DNA of 64,000 bases from Pomphorhynchus laevis (GCA_012934845.2 WNNJ02000747.1:109395-173394), one strand, 5' to 3'; counted from the first letter of the stretch, positions 33,471-43,867 are shown. Program-made: numbers and translations. Notes: generated by a model not told the origin, from the sequence alone.

Positions 33471-33774
33471 TATTTTTGTGAACTGGTATTACATGTGCCA
33501 GAATAAAGATAAAGATTGCAGATCAACAAAATGAACTGCCGTATTATCAGGTTCATGCCTTATTCCTCGACAAAAATATATATTTTATTATGAAAACTTT
33601 ATTATTTATTTAGTCCAAGCGTAAATCTTAAAGCAAATATACCAATTTTAATAGTTTATAGCAAACAATGTGTTAGCAATTTCGTCTGAAATGAATCGGT
33701 TATTATTAATCAAGTGAATTCATTTCAAAGGTTTACTGAGCATTAAGTACTGTCGAAGTTGTGTAGCTACAGGG

Positions 33775-33850
33775 CCACACTGATGATACCAACCTGTAGT
33801 GATGAGTAGACTAAAGTCGAAACGCCTCATTTGAGGCTAGGCGTCTGTGG
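33775..33850 (+). ncRNA. Type I hammerhead ribozyme candidate, imperfect
   Basis: Stem I arm CCACA (33775-33779), core CTGATGA (33780-33786), then 22 extra bases that include a second GTGATGA, stem II GAC-TAAA-GTC (33809-33818), GAAA (33819-33822), stem III ACGCC/GGCGT (33822-33826 and 33840-33844) with an inner CCTCA-TT-TGAGG hairpin, cleavage triplet GTC (C at 33845) and stem I return TGTGG (33846-33850). Stems I and III are perfect and the order is standard; the extra bases between core and stem II look like an insertion, so activity is doubtful. Confidence 0.5.
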
Positions 33851-33940
33851 TGGGCGCATTCCGGGTTAAGCATCCCGACGAAGGCTGTAAAAAAGCATGC
33901 AGGTTTATACTTTTCTGTTCGTGTAAATAAAAAAGTTTTG

Positions 33941-35046
33941 TTGAGATATTTCCGGACCTCTTCGACTAACTTGTATGTTAGCTGGCTACATAATAGCTTC
34001 ACCTATCAGATCGCATTACGACAGAAAGCATGCTGTCCAGACAACTCAACAGGGCGAAACTCATCAGTGGACGTGCCTGTATCATCGTTGTTTCGTCCCT
34101 CAGCATGAACTATATTTACGATTAACATGGTAGTCCTCTATAGATTGAAATGACGCATTGAAATCGTCTTGTTGGTAGTCGGTTGAATTTCATTTTGTTG
34201 AGATATTTCCGGAGACCTTCGACTAACTTGTATTTTAGCTGGCTACATAATAGCTCCAGCTATCAGGTCGCATTACGACATAAAGCATGCTGTCCAGACA
34301 ACTTCACAGTGCGAGACTCATCAGTGGACGTCCCTGTATTATCGTTGTTTCGTCCCTCAGCATGCACTATATTGACGATACACATGGTGGTCCTCCATCA
34401 GATTGAAATGATGCATTGAAATCGTCTTGTTGGTAGTCGGTTGAATTTCATTTTGTTGAGATATTTCCGGACCTCTTCGACTAACTTGTAGTTTAGCTGG
34501 CTACATAATAGCTTCAGCTATCAGGTCGCATTACGACAGAAAGCGTCCCGCCCTGTCAGGTTGTCTAGACATCATGCTTTCTGTCGTAATGAACGAAGAT
34601 ACAGGGAAGTCCACTTTTGAGTCCCGCCCTGTGGAGTTGTCTGGACAGCATGCTTTATGCCGTAATGCGACCTCATAGCTAAAGCTATCATGTAGCCAGC
34701 TAACATAGCGGTTAGTCGAAGAGGTCCAGAAATATCTCAACAAAATGAAATTCAACCGACTTCCAACAATATGATTTCAATGCAACATTTCAATCTATGG
34801 ATGACTACCATGTGTATCGTCAATATAGTACATGCTGAGGGACGAAACAACGATAATACAGGGACGTCCACTGATGAGTCTCGCACTGTGAAGTTGTCTG
34901 GACAGCATGCTTTATGTCGTAATGCGACCTGATAGCTGGAGCTATTATGTAGCCAGCTAAAATACAAGTTAGTCGAAGGTCTCCGGAAATATCTCAACAA
35001 AATGAAATTCAACCGACTACCAACAAGACGATTTCAATGCGTCATT
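33941..35046. repeat. 257-bp tandem repeat array, two halves head to head
   Basis: TTGAGATATTTCCGG begins units at 33941, 34198 and 34456 on the plus strand (spacing 257 and 258); its complement ends units at 34740 and 34997 (spacing 257). The array therefore turns over near 34551, where a truncated unit meets its mirror image. Units are highly similar, including the hammerhead strands described next. ORFs beginning MNFILLRYF in both halves are by-products of the repeat. Confidence 0.9.
34839..34903 (+). ncRNA. Hammerhead strands in unusual order (257-bp repeat)
   Basis: In this unit: strand A, GGGAC-GAAA-CAAC (34839-34851); strand B, GTCCA-CTGATGA-GTCTC (34866-34882); strand C, GTTGTC-TGGAC (34893-34903). 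Arms match as hammerhead stem I (GTCCA/TGGAC), stem II (GGGAC/GTCTC, GTCCC in another unit) and stem III (ACAAC/GTTGT), with GTC as cleavage triplet. The order A-B-C is not one of the three standard permutations; B of one unit with A and C of the next would give a standard type I fold. The same strands occur on the minus strand at 34030-34107 and 34288-34372. Confidence 0.5.
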
Positions 35047-35525
35047 TTTAAAAAAGTTTTATGAAATTCTTTCTTATTAATATACGTCACCAGTAGTTTC
35101 GAATCGAGAATTGTTGGCATTTGCACTCAATTGGCGCCAATATGCAAAGGCAAAAGATCGCACATGCAGTAATTGAATGAAAATTAAAATCTTAGTCTCG
35201 TTAGTCGTAAATATGAAATCGATTAACGAAATATCATCACTAAGCAAACCCAACGTTGGGCCTAGTAAATATCGTTTGTTATTGTATGAAAGTAATTTTA
35301 ATTAATAGAATAAGTTACATAATAATTGTGATTTTATAAATAAATTTATACATACAGAACAATTAAAAGATTAACAAACAACAGCTTTTAGTTAAACGTT
35401 TAGGTTTTTTAAATAAACCTAATTTAGCAATTGTATGTGTATATTTTAATCAAAGAAGTTACAGTGAAGTTCCACTGAATCCGTGGAACTTTATTGTAAT
35501 GTAGCGTTCGATTAAACGATACTTC
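35047..35525. other. Intergenic stretch
   Basis: No gene or recognisable repeat seen between the 257-bp array and the tRNA-headed repeat. Confidence 0.4.
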
Positions 35526-36366
35526 CACTAGGCTGGTTGCTCAAGTGTTGCAGATATGCATTTCAATATATTACTTTCGGTAGGGGATCGTATTCTATCA
35601 ATCTATTGGAAATTTACCTATTTGCATGATCCACTAGCCGGATCATGCTGCCATGATCCGGCTAACAGATCATGATGCCACTTGCAATGCATATTTTTAA
35701 TTATATTTGATTGTACCTGAGAGTTAAAATTTTTCTGACTGTGGCACGATATTATCCTCACAGGTATTGTTCTTATTCTTGATGCAGCAGGACGCTACTA
35801 ATCAGTCTGGGTGGGTCTTATCAGTTGCTGACCCAGACCTACATTTCACGTTTCGACCTTTGTTATCTGCTTTCTCCGTACATTGATGCTGATCGGACTT
35901 GAACTCAGGACTTATTAATCGCGATTCAAAGCTAAATCCACTAGGTTGTCTGCTCGGTGGTGTAGATATACATTTCTGTATATTACTATTGGAAGGGGAT
36001 CGTATTCTAACGATCTATTAGAAACATACCTATTTGTGTGATCCGCTAGCCGAATCATGCTGCGATGATACGGCTAACGGATCATGGCAGCATGAAATTC
36101 TTCTGATTGTGGCACGATATTATCCTCACAGGTATTGTTATTATTATTGATTCAGCAGGACGCTACTAATCAGTCTGGGTGGGTCTCATCAGTTGCTGAC
36201 CCAAACCTACATTTCACGTTTCGACCTTTGTTATCTGCTTTCACCGTACACTGATGCTGATCGGATTTGAACTCAGGACGTATCAATCGCGATTCAAAGC
36301 TAAATCCACTAGGTTGTCTGCATGGTGGTGTAAATATATTTCTGTATATTACTTTTGGTACAAAAA
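35526..36366 (-). repeat. tRNA-headed SINE-like tandem repeat, about 2.2 units
   Basis: CCACTAGG-TG starts units at about 35526, 35937 and 36308 (411 and 371 bp apart). On the minus strand each unit begins with a tRNA-like head (about 36325-36250 and 35955-35886) having a D-arm-like CCTAGTGGATTTAGC and a B-box-like GAGTTCAAATCCG, then hammerhead strands, then a body with a palindrome (TAGCCGGATCATG and complement near 35635-35670). A tRNA-derived head points to Pol III transcription. Tandem arrangement is unusual for a SINE. Confidence 0.55.
36152..36226 (-). ncRNA. Hammerhead strands in unusual order (tRNA-headed repeat)
   Basis: Minus strand: A, GGTC-GAAA-CGT (36226-36216); B, TCAGCAA-CTGATGA-GACC (36199-36182); C, GCGTC-C-TGCTGA (36163-36152). 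Arms pair as stem II GGTC/GACC, stem III ACGT/GCGT (one G-T) and stem I TCAGCA/TGCTGA after one A-C mismatch; cleavage triplet GTC. The A-B-C order is the same as in the 257-bp repeat although the sequences are unrelated. The neighbouring unit (about 35770-35860) keeps A and C but has CTGATAA in B. Confidence 0.45.
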
Positions 36367-36990
36367 GGATTTATTTTTACGTGGCTAATTGGTGCCGACG
36401 CACACTTACATGACTACGAAGAAAACAAAAACAAAAATCTAATGTGTGTCAATAAGGTGGGAACGAAGGAGGTATTTGAATGTGATAAATGAGAGTTTGG
36501 CGGACGTCGAGAGTTAGCTGATACTAGGTGAGTGAGGAAACAAAGAGGAAGGACCGGAGACCATAGTTGTTGGTGTAATTGGGAACGTGGAGTAAGAGGG
36601 AATTATGGAACGCAACTATAGAGAGGTGGGGTGAGTGTCGTTTAATAAACGGATGTTGATGAACAATGGTGAACCGATAGCGATTAGATGAAAAGTTACG
36701 AGCAGGCGGATTTGGATACGTTTGTGGATTGTGGGCAAGGGAGTTGGACAAGATATGTGAATTTGGTCGGAGCGACGGAGCACTCGAACGGCGGAGTTGA
36801 TGATGTGTTGTAGGGGTAGGATTGTGGATTTTTAAGAATTTGGGAAAAGGCTAAGGCAGTAATCATTTAGGGACGATAAACGATGAAAGTAGATACATAC
36901 AAGAACGGAAGTCGATAAGGGGGTGGATACGATTGATGTCATGGATAATTAAGTTAGACGAGCGGACCTTGTCACGAAAGTAGGGTTTAA
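36367..36990 (-). mobile_element. L2/CR1-like LINE, 3' fragment
   Basis: Minus-strand translation matches the C-terminal part of the LINE copy at 55440-56975 (for example LLLHVPNYTNNYGLRSFLF), and the 3' terminus (GCCACGTAAAAATAAATCC on the minus strand) and hairpin match that family. 5'-truncated and frame-broken. It abuts the tRNA-headed repeat. Confidence 0.75.
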
Positions 36991-37199
36991 GGGTAAGAGC
37001 ATTTCCGAATATAAATCACTGTTTTCCCTACAAGGAGGCATAAACACCAGGCAACAATATATATTTTCATCAGATCAAGAAATATAACCGAGTAGAATCA
37101 AATTATATTTTATATATTTGTGCACTTGAAAGTGTTCCTGTTAAACAGCATTTCTATTAAAAGAATTTAGTGCTTGATACATGGTTAAACTTTAATAGT

Positions 37200-37445
37200 C
37201 ACTGCCATGCACAGAGCTTATGCTAAATTTCCTCCAATGATTCAGATTAAGTGTAGTTCTGTTTTTCGAGCTTTAAACTTTGTTTAAGCGTGTGTTAATG
37301 TGCCACTGATGAGCTCCGTTAGAGCGAAACACGTATACCGTTGTTGAAGTTTGCCGTCACACATAGGATGACTGGGTATACATATCAACTTTAAACGAGA
37401 ATAATTCGGTTCTATTTCTTGGTCTGATGAAGGTTTATACTTTTC
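37200..37445 (+). repeat. Hammerhead-bearing dispersed repeat, copy 2
   Basis: Plus-strand counterpart of 3655-3830; the two share blocks from GTTTAAGCGTGTGTTAATGTG to TTGGTCTGAT. Past that border the text GGTTTATACTTTTCT also occurs at 33902-33916, after the 33775 hammerhead, linking the two hammerhead families. Confidence 0.6.
37306..37341 (+). ncRNA. Hammerhead core, copy 2 (stem I lost)
   Basis: CTGATGA (37306-37312), stem II GCTC-CGTTA-GAGC (37313-37325), GAAA (37326-37329), then CACGTA-TACCGT as in copy 1. The 5' arm here is TGTGCCA rather than ACGGTA, so the 6-bp stem I of copy 1 cannot form; an alternative arm pair ATGTG/CACAT around a downstream GTC is possible. Probably inactive or weak. 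Confidence 0.5.
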
Positions 37446-38339
37446 TTTTTGCCGTGCTTTTTAAATTATTGTCTATTATATTAAATTAATATGTATTTTC
37501 TATACAACGATGTTCATTTTTCTCATACGTTAGAAAGAAAAATGTGTGTATATCGTTTCGTCGATTAGTTTACCTTAGATGGAAGCAGCGTTCAGTTTCA
37601 TTTACGTGCGGTTTTCGTCAGATGGTTCATGTAGCGAGATAAATAATACGCTCCGTGCTGCAATTGACATTATCCATAATCTTCTATAAGTGATGTCTGT
37701 TTATGTACTACCTTTTTCTCGGCATGATTCAATGGTATCACAACACATACAATTACTAAAGTAATATATTGACAGAAATTCAATAACATTACGGTTTTAT
37801 TTGCCAGTTATTTTTTACAACTTTATAAAATAGTTTTGAACGATAACTTTGTTAATTGTATCTACACTTTAATTGATAGTATCAGATGTGTTGTTATTAT
37901 TTATTATCCATTAAATGAATTCTAAAATAAAAATTTTGTCATATATAAACTCATTTAAAACATTTTCGCATACATAAGGACAGCATTTACTGTTAAAATA
38001 AAATATAACCATAGTAATATTAAAATAAAATTAATTTTTAACTTTATTAAGATAAAGACACTTTATTAAGACACTATAAAGACAATATTAAGATAATACT
38101 TTTCTAATTCTCTGTTTTTACATTTTTAAGATCTTTTTAATTAAGATGTACCCATGCACCTTTTAGACTTTACAGTGAACATGTTATTATTTGAGAGATC
38201 ATTTTCTTATTTGTGAGTTTTTATTATTACTTTTAAGTTTTTAGTTATTATTTTATAATATTTATTAAAATTTAATGAAAAGGAAGGAGTTTACCTTTTA
38301 TTTTTAGATATAAATCATTCAAATCATTGTCAAATATAT
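37446..38339. other. AT-rich intergenic stretch
   Basis: Nothing supported. Confidence 0.4.
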
Positions 38340-38515
38340 TTTATCAAAATATAATTTAAAATGAATTAAATCAATTAAATTAATTAAATTAGATAATCAA
38401 ATACACATATATGTATTTCGCCTCGCTACTATATCAAGCTAAGGAGTAGAGGCCGAAACCTGATAACATTGTAGTTCATCTAGCTGACCTTTAATCTTAA
38501 TTCTAATAACTTTGA
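38340..38515 (+). repeat. Solitary Naiad 3' tail, copy D
   Basis: Matches the Naiad structured segment on the plus strand: GCCTC (38420-38424) with GAGGC (38449-38453), and CTACTATA (38426-38433) with CATTGTAG (38467-38474), followed by CTGACCTTTAATCTTAATTC. Diverged from copies A and B, yet pairing is mostly preserved. No RT is attached. Confidence 0.65.
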
Positions 38516-38752
38516 AAAAACTTCGTTATAAAAATTATGGGTTATAAAATTTCTTTTTAAGATTAAAATATTTCTGTAAAAAACCGTTTTAAATTGTAGC
38601 TTCACATAGGTGATCTGGTTGATGAACAAATAAATTTATCAATTTATTATATTGATTTGAATTGAACCTGCTATTATAATAGTTTTGATGCAGTAAATTA
38701 GATTAACATTGTTCATTTAGCAAAACTCTTTTACTTAGTGTGTTATTTTAAG

Positions 38753-39102
38753 GTTTAGATTTGATTCCATGTAAAGAGGACAATGAAAAGCAAATGTACA
38801 AGTTAGCGAAAGTTAGAAGCTGCCAAAGAAAGTATATCAATAAAGTCAACGAAAACAACCGAATGATGAAAATTAGAATAGCATATGCCCAGCAGTATCT
38901 AGCCAATTTGAAGATGGAAAGTTTTGCAACATTTGCTAGCAATACTAACGATATAAGATCACAATTGGCGGAACAAGAAAAGAAACTTAAGGGATTGCTA
39001 GGAGAAATTAACCTTAAAAGAGCGATGCTAAGGAAATTAAGTAAAAGATATTTTGAATCGATTAAAAGTTTAAACGAGATGATACAAAATATCGAAATAT
39101 AG
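38753..39102 (+). CDS. Terminal exon of an unidentified coiled-coil protein
   Basis: An acceptor (pyrimidine-rich lead, then TTTTAAG) ends at 38752; the frame then reads LDLIPCKEDNEKQMYKLAKV... for about 116 codons to TAG at 39100. Residues are strongly charged with heptad-like Leu/Ile spacing (AEQEKKLKGLLGEINLKRA, MLRKLSKRYFESIKSLNEM), so an alpha-helical coiled coil is likely. There is an in-frame stop just before the acceptor and no internal ATG near its start, so an upstream exon is needed; none was identified. Family not recognised. Confidence 0.45.
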
Positions 39103-39984
39103 AATTGATAAAATGCACTAATGACTTTCAAAAAATTATTGTAAATCCACTAGCTATCTTACAAATCCACCAAATAACAATATTAATAATTGGTTTAATG
39201 AATTAATTTATTAAGTAATAAATGTAATTAATAATTTAATTGATTTATTTATTTAAGCTATTAATAAGTTAACGATTATTAGCGTATTAATTAATAATAA
39301 ATTATAAATTTCTTAATTAAATTACAATGGTTTATTAATAAAATATTTTTACTATTATAATTTAAAATATTTTTATAAAATAATAATTTATACATTAATA
39401 ATTTATTAAAAATTAATTATTAATTATCCTAAATTAATTCAATATAAGATTGCTTATGCAATCAGGCTTAATAGCCAACATATATTCAATTCATTGTGAT
39501 ATGTGAGATAAAATGAAGTTTAACTTCGAAGTCAAAACTCTCTCTATTGTTATATATACCCCGTCACCGGACATCTTTTAGCCTACGTTCTTTCTCAATT
39601 GCCGTGCGTTGACTCATAATATGAATATCTCTATTCTAACCTATACAAAGGCCATATTTATTAAACGAAATTGTAGGGTATCCCCTAAATCCTCGTTAAT
39701 GGTTAGAATTATAGCAAGACGAGCCTGGATCAGTCGCTATTTGAAAAAAAATTTACTTTTATCTAATACTACCTTTTACTGAAAACAAAAACCACGAAGC
39801 AACAAGTTCTAATCTAGATACGTATATATTTCAGTATCAACCATATATCTAAAATAAAAATACTGGAATTGTGACAACCAACCGATAATATGGCGAGTCT
39901 CTATTCATTAATATCATGACCACAATCTCTGTAGTATAAGTATTCCCTGTCATAGTTAAGCATACTTGTGTGCATATTTTGTCT
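39103..39984. other. AT-rich intergenic stretch
   Basis: Nothing supported apart from long runs of TAAT-type low-complexity sequence at 39200-39430. Confidence 0.4.
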
Positions 39985-40372
39985 AAAAAAATACAAATTT
40001 ATTTAACGTGGCAAATGCGTACAAGCTGCACGCTTACAAGTCCACTAACAAAAATGAAAAAGTCAAGCAGATAAATTGTTTAAATGGGATCGGATTTTGC
40101 GTTTGAATCACGGCAAGGAAGTTGATTTGCGTATATGAATGGGCCGATAATTCCACGATAGAGGATCATCCACCAGGAAGGAGCGGAGTCCAAAGGAGTA
40201 TAGTAGTTTGGGACATGTAAAAGAAGGGAATTAAAGGAGCGCAAGGAAGAGTAAACAGAACGAGAATTATCAAGAAAAGGAAGGTTGAGAAATGAAGGGT
40301 TATGATAAGTTACAAGGCAGAAAGCAACGAGAAGAAGACGAATTTGAACACGACAATAAATATGATCCTATT
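39985..40372 (-). mobile_element. L2/CR1-like LINE, 3' fragment
   Basis: Minus-strand sequence matches the last ~390 bases of the LINE at 47880-52320, including the 3' hairpin GCGTGC-AGCTT-GTACGC and GCCACGTTAAATAAATTTG. 5'-truncated, as is typical for LINE insertion. Confidence 0.85.
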
Positions 40373-41112
40373 TGTATTATGTGTTTCAATGTAAAGTTCT
40401 TTTAAAGCCGAGCATCCGAGAAATTGATCGCTTACCGGTTCGCGCGAGTCATTAACAGATATGAATCAAAAGAGTCCTTTGATCAAAAATAAATTAATAG
40501 AAATGAATTGCACCAAAAAACGCTTAGTTTTCAGGCATAAAAAACTCTTTATTAAAATATTTCTGTTTTTATTTGCTTTTTAAAATTTAATCCAGTAAAA
40601 AGATATTTTGGAGTTCAATAAAACTCTTTAATATAATCAACATATTGCACAGCATATACAAAAATTATTGTCCACAATATGTGGACAATGATGCCCACAT
40701 GTTGTATGAACATTATTAACTGATTTTTGGTTATTAATTTATATTTTTAATTAAGCATTCATATTTTTAATTTATATTTTCAATTATTTGAAAATCACCT
40801 CAAACAATCATCTTTTTTTTGTATTAGATAAATCATATTGTCTTATGTCTGTATTGAACTGAAACTTCAAAGTCATTGCTCTCTATTATTATGCCACATT
40901 GTTAACTATTACACAGGTCGACAAAAAATTCTTGTCTGGTATATGGATAGTTTTAACAAATTCGGATATAATTTTTCCACTACGATTTATCTCAATCAGG
41001 TCTAGTTTTCTCACTATTCTCATTTCAAATTTTTGCTGTATTAGATACTTTGCCCGATAAAATATTTTCAAAAAGTTGATATGGGAATTAAATGAAGATC
41101 CTTTGTGACAAA
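40373..41112. other. AT-rich intergenic stretch
   Basis: No supported gene. The near-palindrome TTGTCCACAATATGTGGACAA lies at 40670-40690. Confidence 0.4.
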
Positions 41113-41358
41113 AATTATATCAGCTAACTGAGTCTACGTATTTAATATAATTATAAAATAAACAAAACATAATAATGCTAAATCAAAATTTAACAATTAA
41201 ATAATAAAATTAATAATTGTTTTTAGATTTTCTATAATTTAAATCAAGTTAAAAAAATAAAATAAAAAATAAAATTTAAAATAAACGTCATTTTTATGAA
41301 TTGACTAATAAATAACAGACGTTGTATCAGAATAAGAATTAGAGGTCATCAGGAGGAA

Positions 41359-41415
41359 CTGCTATGCTATCAGGTTTCGGCCCCTAACTCCTCTACCCAA
41401 CATAGCAGCGGGGCC
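41359..41415 (-). ncRNA. Possible H-type pseudoknot in Naiad 3' region, copy B
   Basis: On the minus strand GGCCCC (41415-41410) pairs GGGGCC (41384-41379), and CTGCTATG (41408-41401) pairs CATAGCAG (41366-41359), all Watson-Crick, interleaved as a pseudoknot. Confidence 0.6.
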
Positions 41416-41482
41416 AAATACATGCTAATGATGTATTTCCTCTGAAATAACTATCTAGTATCTTATTCTAATGCAAAGTATA

Positions 41483-43750
41483 TTATTTATTATCCATCCA
41501 TAAAAATTTGCCACTTAAGAGTTTTAATTTATTCTTTATATTATTGTGTTGATTTATATATTTTACTATTTTCTGCTTGATGTTATTTTTATAGTAACCT
41601 AGTTTAAAATATGTATCTATTAAATTATTTAAATGATTTTGAAGAAAGCCAATATCATTACATATTGTTGCAATTCTTAAAATTTCATTATTTAATGTAT
41701 TATATTTTATATTATATGGTATGCATGAATGCTCATGCAAAAATATGTTTCTTGTAAATTTAAATATGTCATCTTTACGATATAAATTAATAGTAGTTTT
41801 AGTTAATGTTAATTTAATGTTCATATCTAGATATACACCTTCTTTATCATTAATATTGGTTTTGTTAAGAATAAGGCTTTCTGGATAAATGTGCTCACTA
41901 ATTGAATAAAAATTATTAGAATTAAATACACATATATCATCAATGTATCGAAACATATATTTCATATATTTATATTGTTTAGATTTAGTTTTTACACAGT
42001 TATGAACAAATTCATATTCTATAAAGCTTAAAAACAAGTCAGCTATAATTGGGCTACTATTACCACCCATTGGAACACCTTTTACTTGTCTAAATATAGA
42101 TGTCCCTACTTTTAAATAATTTTGATTTATCAAAATATTTAAGGATTCTATTAATTCAATTTTATCCATATATTTATATTTATTTGATGGTTTAATTTTT
42201 GTTAGATAGGCGTTATAATTATTATAACATATATATGTATATCTTTTTCCGAATATAAGGTTAATTAATTTTACTAACGCTTCTTTAATATCTATTAAAT
42301 CTAGATTTGTATAAAGCGTACTAAAATCGTATGTATTTATATTTTGAAAATTTATTCCTTTTGTCTGTTCTAAAAATTCTTTTGTAGAATTAATACTGAA
42401 ATAGTGTTTTATACCAGTATTAATTTCGATTACCTTGCAATATTTTTTAAAATGTGCTTTAATTACTTTAAGTATTTTATTCATATAGACAGAAAGTGGT
42501 TTTAATGTACATTTAAACGCACTACATATGAACCTAGGTTTTATTGGATTTTTATGTAATTTTGGATTCCAATATAATATAGGTATAGTTTTATTATCTA
42601 ATTCAACCTTTATACCCTTTTTATCCATTATAGAACAGTGACTTGTAATAATTGTTTCTAAACTCAACTCACTACGTTCATATGTTGGATTTACATTTAA
42701 ATCATTAGAATTAACCTCTTTCATTAGTATATCATAATAAAGCTTTTTGCATATGAAGACAAAGTTATTACTAGCTTTATCAATAGTTGTTATTATATAA
42801 TTATCCTTTAATTTAGTAAGTTCTTTATACATATCTTTATTAATTTTATCTTTCCTTTTATAATTGTTTGTTATTTTCATTTTATTTTTAATTTTATCAA
42901 ATATATAATCTTTCCAAATGTTAATCTTAGATATATTCGAGCTTTCACTATTAATCAGCTTACTAAAGTAATCATTTAAGTTATTATATAACGAATTGTA
43001 TATTTTATTTTTGTCGTTGTTATTATTTAATCTATATTTATACCCTTTTGATATCAGCTTTCTTAATTCACAATTTTCAATTAATTCTAGATTATGGGTA
43101 CATATATGTTCATTTATTTTATCAAAACTAAGACTTTTACAATTGCATTCTGTTTCCATTTTGTTTCTAATATTATCGTTACATATTGATTTTAATTCTT
43201 TATTATAATTACAAATTTTTCGTCCTAATGGTGGTAGGAGTTTATACCTTATTTTAGGAATATATTTACTTAAATCTGACCCTATTATTTCTTTACTTTT
43301 AGAATTATTTAAAAGTCCGGCTATATTTATGTTATCTATACATTTATTAATGAAGTTTATGGTTAATGTATATTTTCTATTGTTATTATTTACATTTATT
43401 GTACGATTATAGTGTTTTGTATTACAATAACTGTCTATTATACAACTTAGCCTATCATAGTCGTTAATTAATTTTTGATTTATTGAACATATGATATCTT
43501 TAGAAAAACTTCTTATATTTACATAAAGATCTTTTAGCTTATTATCACTTAAAAGTTGTTTTAATATTTCTAATTGTTCATTTATATACATATCTTTTTT
43601 AATATTTTTAACTCTATTTTTCCTATTCCTTTTATCACCATGACTTCTTGGTTTGCGTTTAACCGGATTATTATAATATAGTTGTTTATTATGTATTATA
43701 CTACTTCTGCCAATTCCTTGTACCACGTCATTCAATCCTAATGGGTACAT
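41483..43750 (-). CDS. Naiad reverse transcriptase (Penelope-type), copy B
   Basis: 755 residues without interruption. N-terminal linker (MYPLGLNDVVQGIGRSS), a long Lys/Asn-rich extension with Cys motifs near residue 190-230 (ETECNCKSL, HICTHNLEL), then RT blocks: DKASNNFVFICKKLYYDILM, YWNPKLHKNPIKPRFICS, INTYDFSTLYTNLDL, KGVPMGGNSSPIIADLFLSF, FRYIDDICVFNS (catalytic YIDD) and a thumb region ending FLWMDNK. The HKNP-PRFI block and the DFSTLYT motif are Penelope-type hallmarks. The true translation start is probably in the nuclease ORF upstream; the two frames are contiguous but for one stop. Makes cDNA from the element RNA. Confidence 0.88.
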   Translation of the reverse strand: MYPLGLNDVVQGIGRSSIIHNKQLYYNNPVKRKPRSHGDKRNRKNRVKNIKKDMYINEQLEILKQLLSDNKLKDLYVNIRSFSKDIICSINQKLINDYDRLSCIIDSYCNTKHYNRTINVNNNNRKYTLTINFINKCIDNINIAGLLNNSKSKEIIGSDLSKYIPKIRYKLLPPLGRKICNYNKELKSICNDNIRNKMETECNCKSLSFDKINEHICTHNLELIENCELRKLISKGYKYRLNNNNDKNKIYNSLYNNLNDYFSKLINSESSNISKINIWKDYIFDKIKNKMKITNNYKRKDKINKDMYKELTKLKDNYIITTIDKASNNFVFICKKLYYDILMKEVNSNDLNVNPTYERSELSLETIITSHCSIMDKKGIKVELDNKTIPILYWNPKLHKNPIKPRFICSAFKCTLKPLSVYMNKILKVIKAHFKKYCKVIEINTGIKHYFSINSTKEFLEQTKGINFQNINTYDFSTLYTNLDLIDIKEALVKLINLIFGKRYTYICYNNYNAYLTKIKPSNKYKYMDKIELIESLNILINQNYLKVGTSIFRQVKGVPMGGNSSPIIADLFLSFIEYEFVHNCVKTKSKQYKYMKYMFRYIDDICVFNSNNFYSISEHIYPESLILNKTNINDKEGVYLDMNIKLTLTKTTINLYRKDDIFKFTRNIFLHEHSCIPYNIKYNTLNNEILRIATICNDIGFLQNHLNNLIDTYFKLGYYKNNIKQKIVKYINQHNNIKNKLKLLSGKFLWMDNK

Positions 43751-43867
43751 GGAATTAAGCGTTTTAATCCAAAAATCTTCTTTTTCTAATAGTTTTTGAT
43801 TTAATATTGAAATGTTTTCTTCGATAATATGTTCTAAAATAAATAATTTACAGTTTTTAATATCATG

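Noticed and set aside
34183-35012. Proteins starting MNFILLRYF on both strands
   Set aside because: They are translations of the 257-bp repeat in both orientations, not independent genes.
35886-35955. True tRNA gene in the tRNA-like head
   Set aside because: The acceptor stem does not close and the anticodon arm is poor; it is better seen as a tRNA-derived repeat head.
38748-39131. Minus-strand membrane protein opposite the coiled-coil exon
   Set aside because: Its hydrophobic composition is the antisense shadow of a Lys/Glu-rich coding strand.
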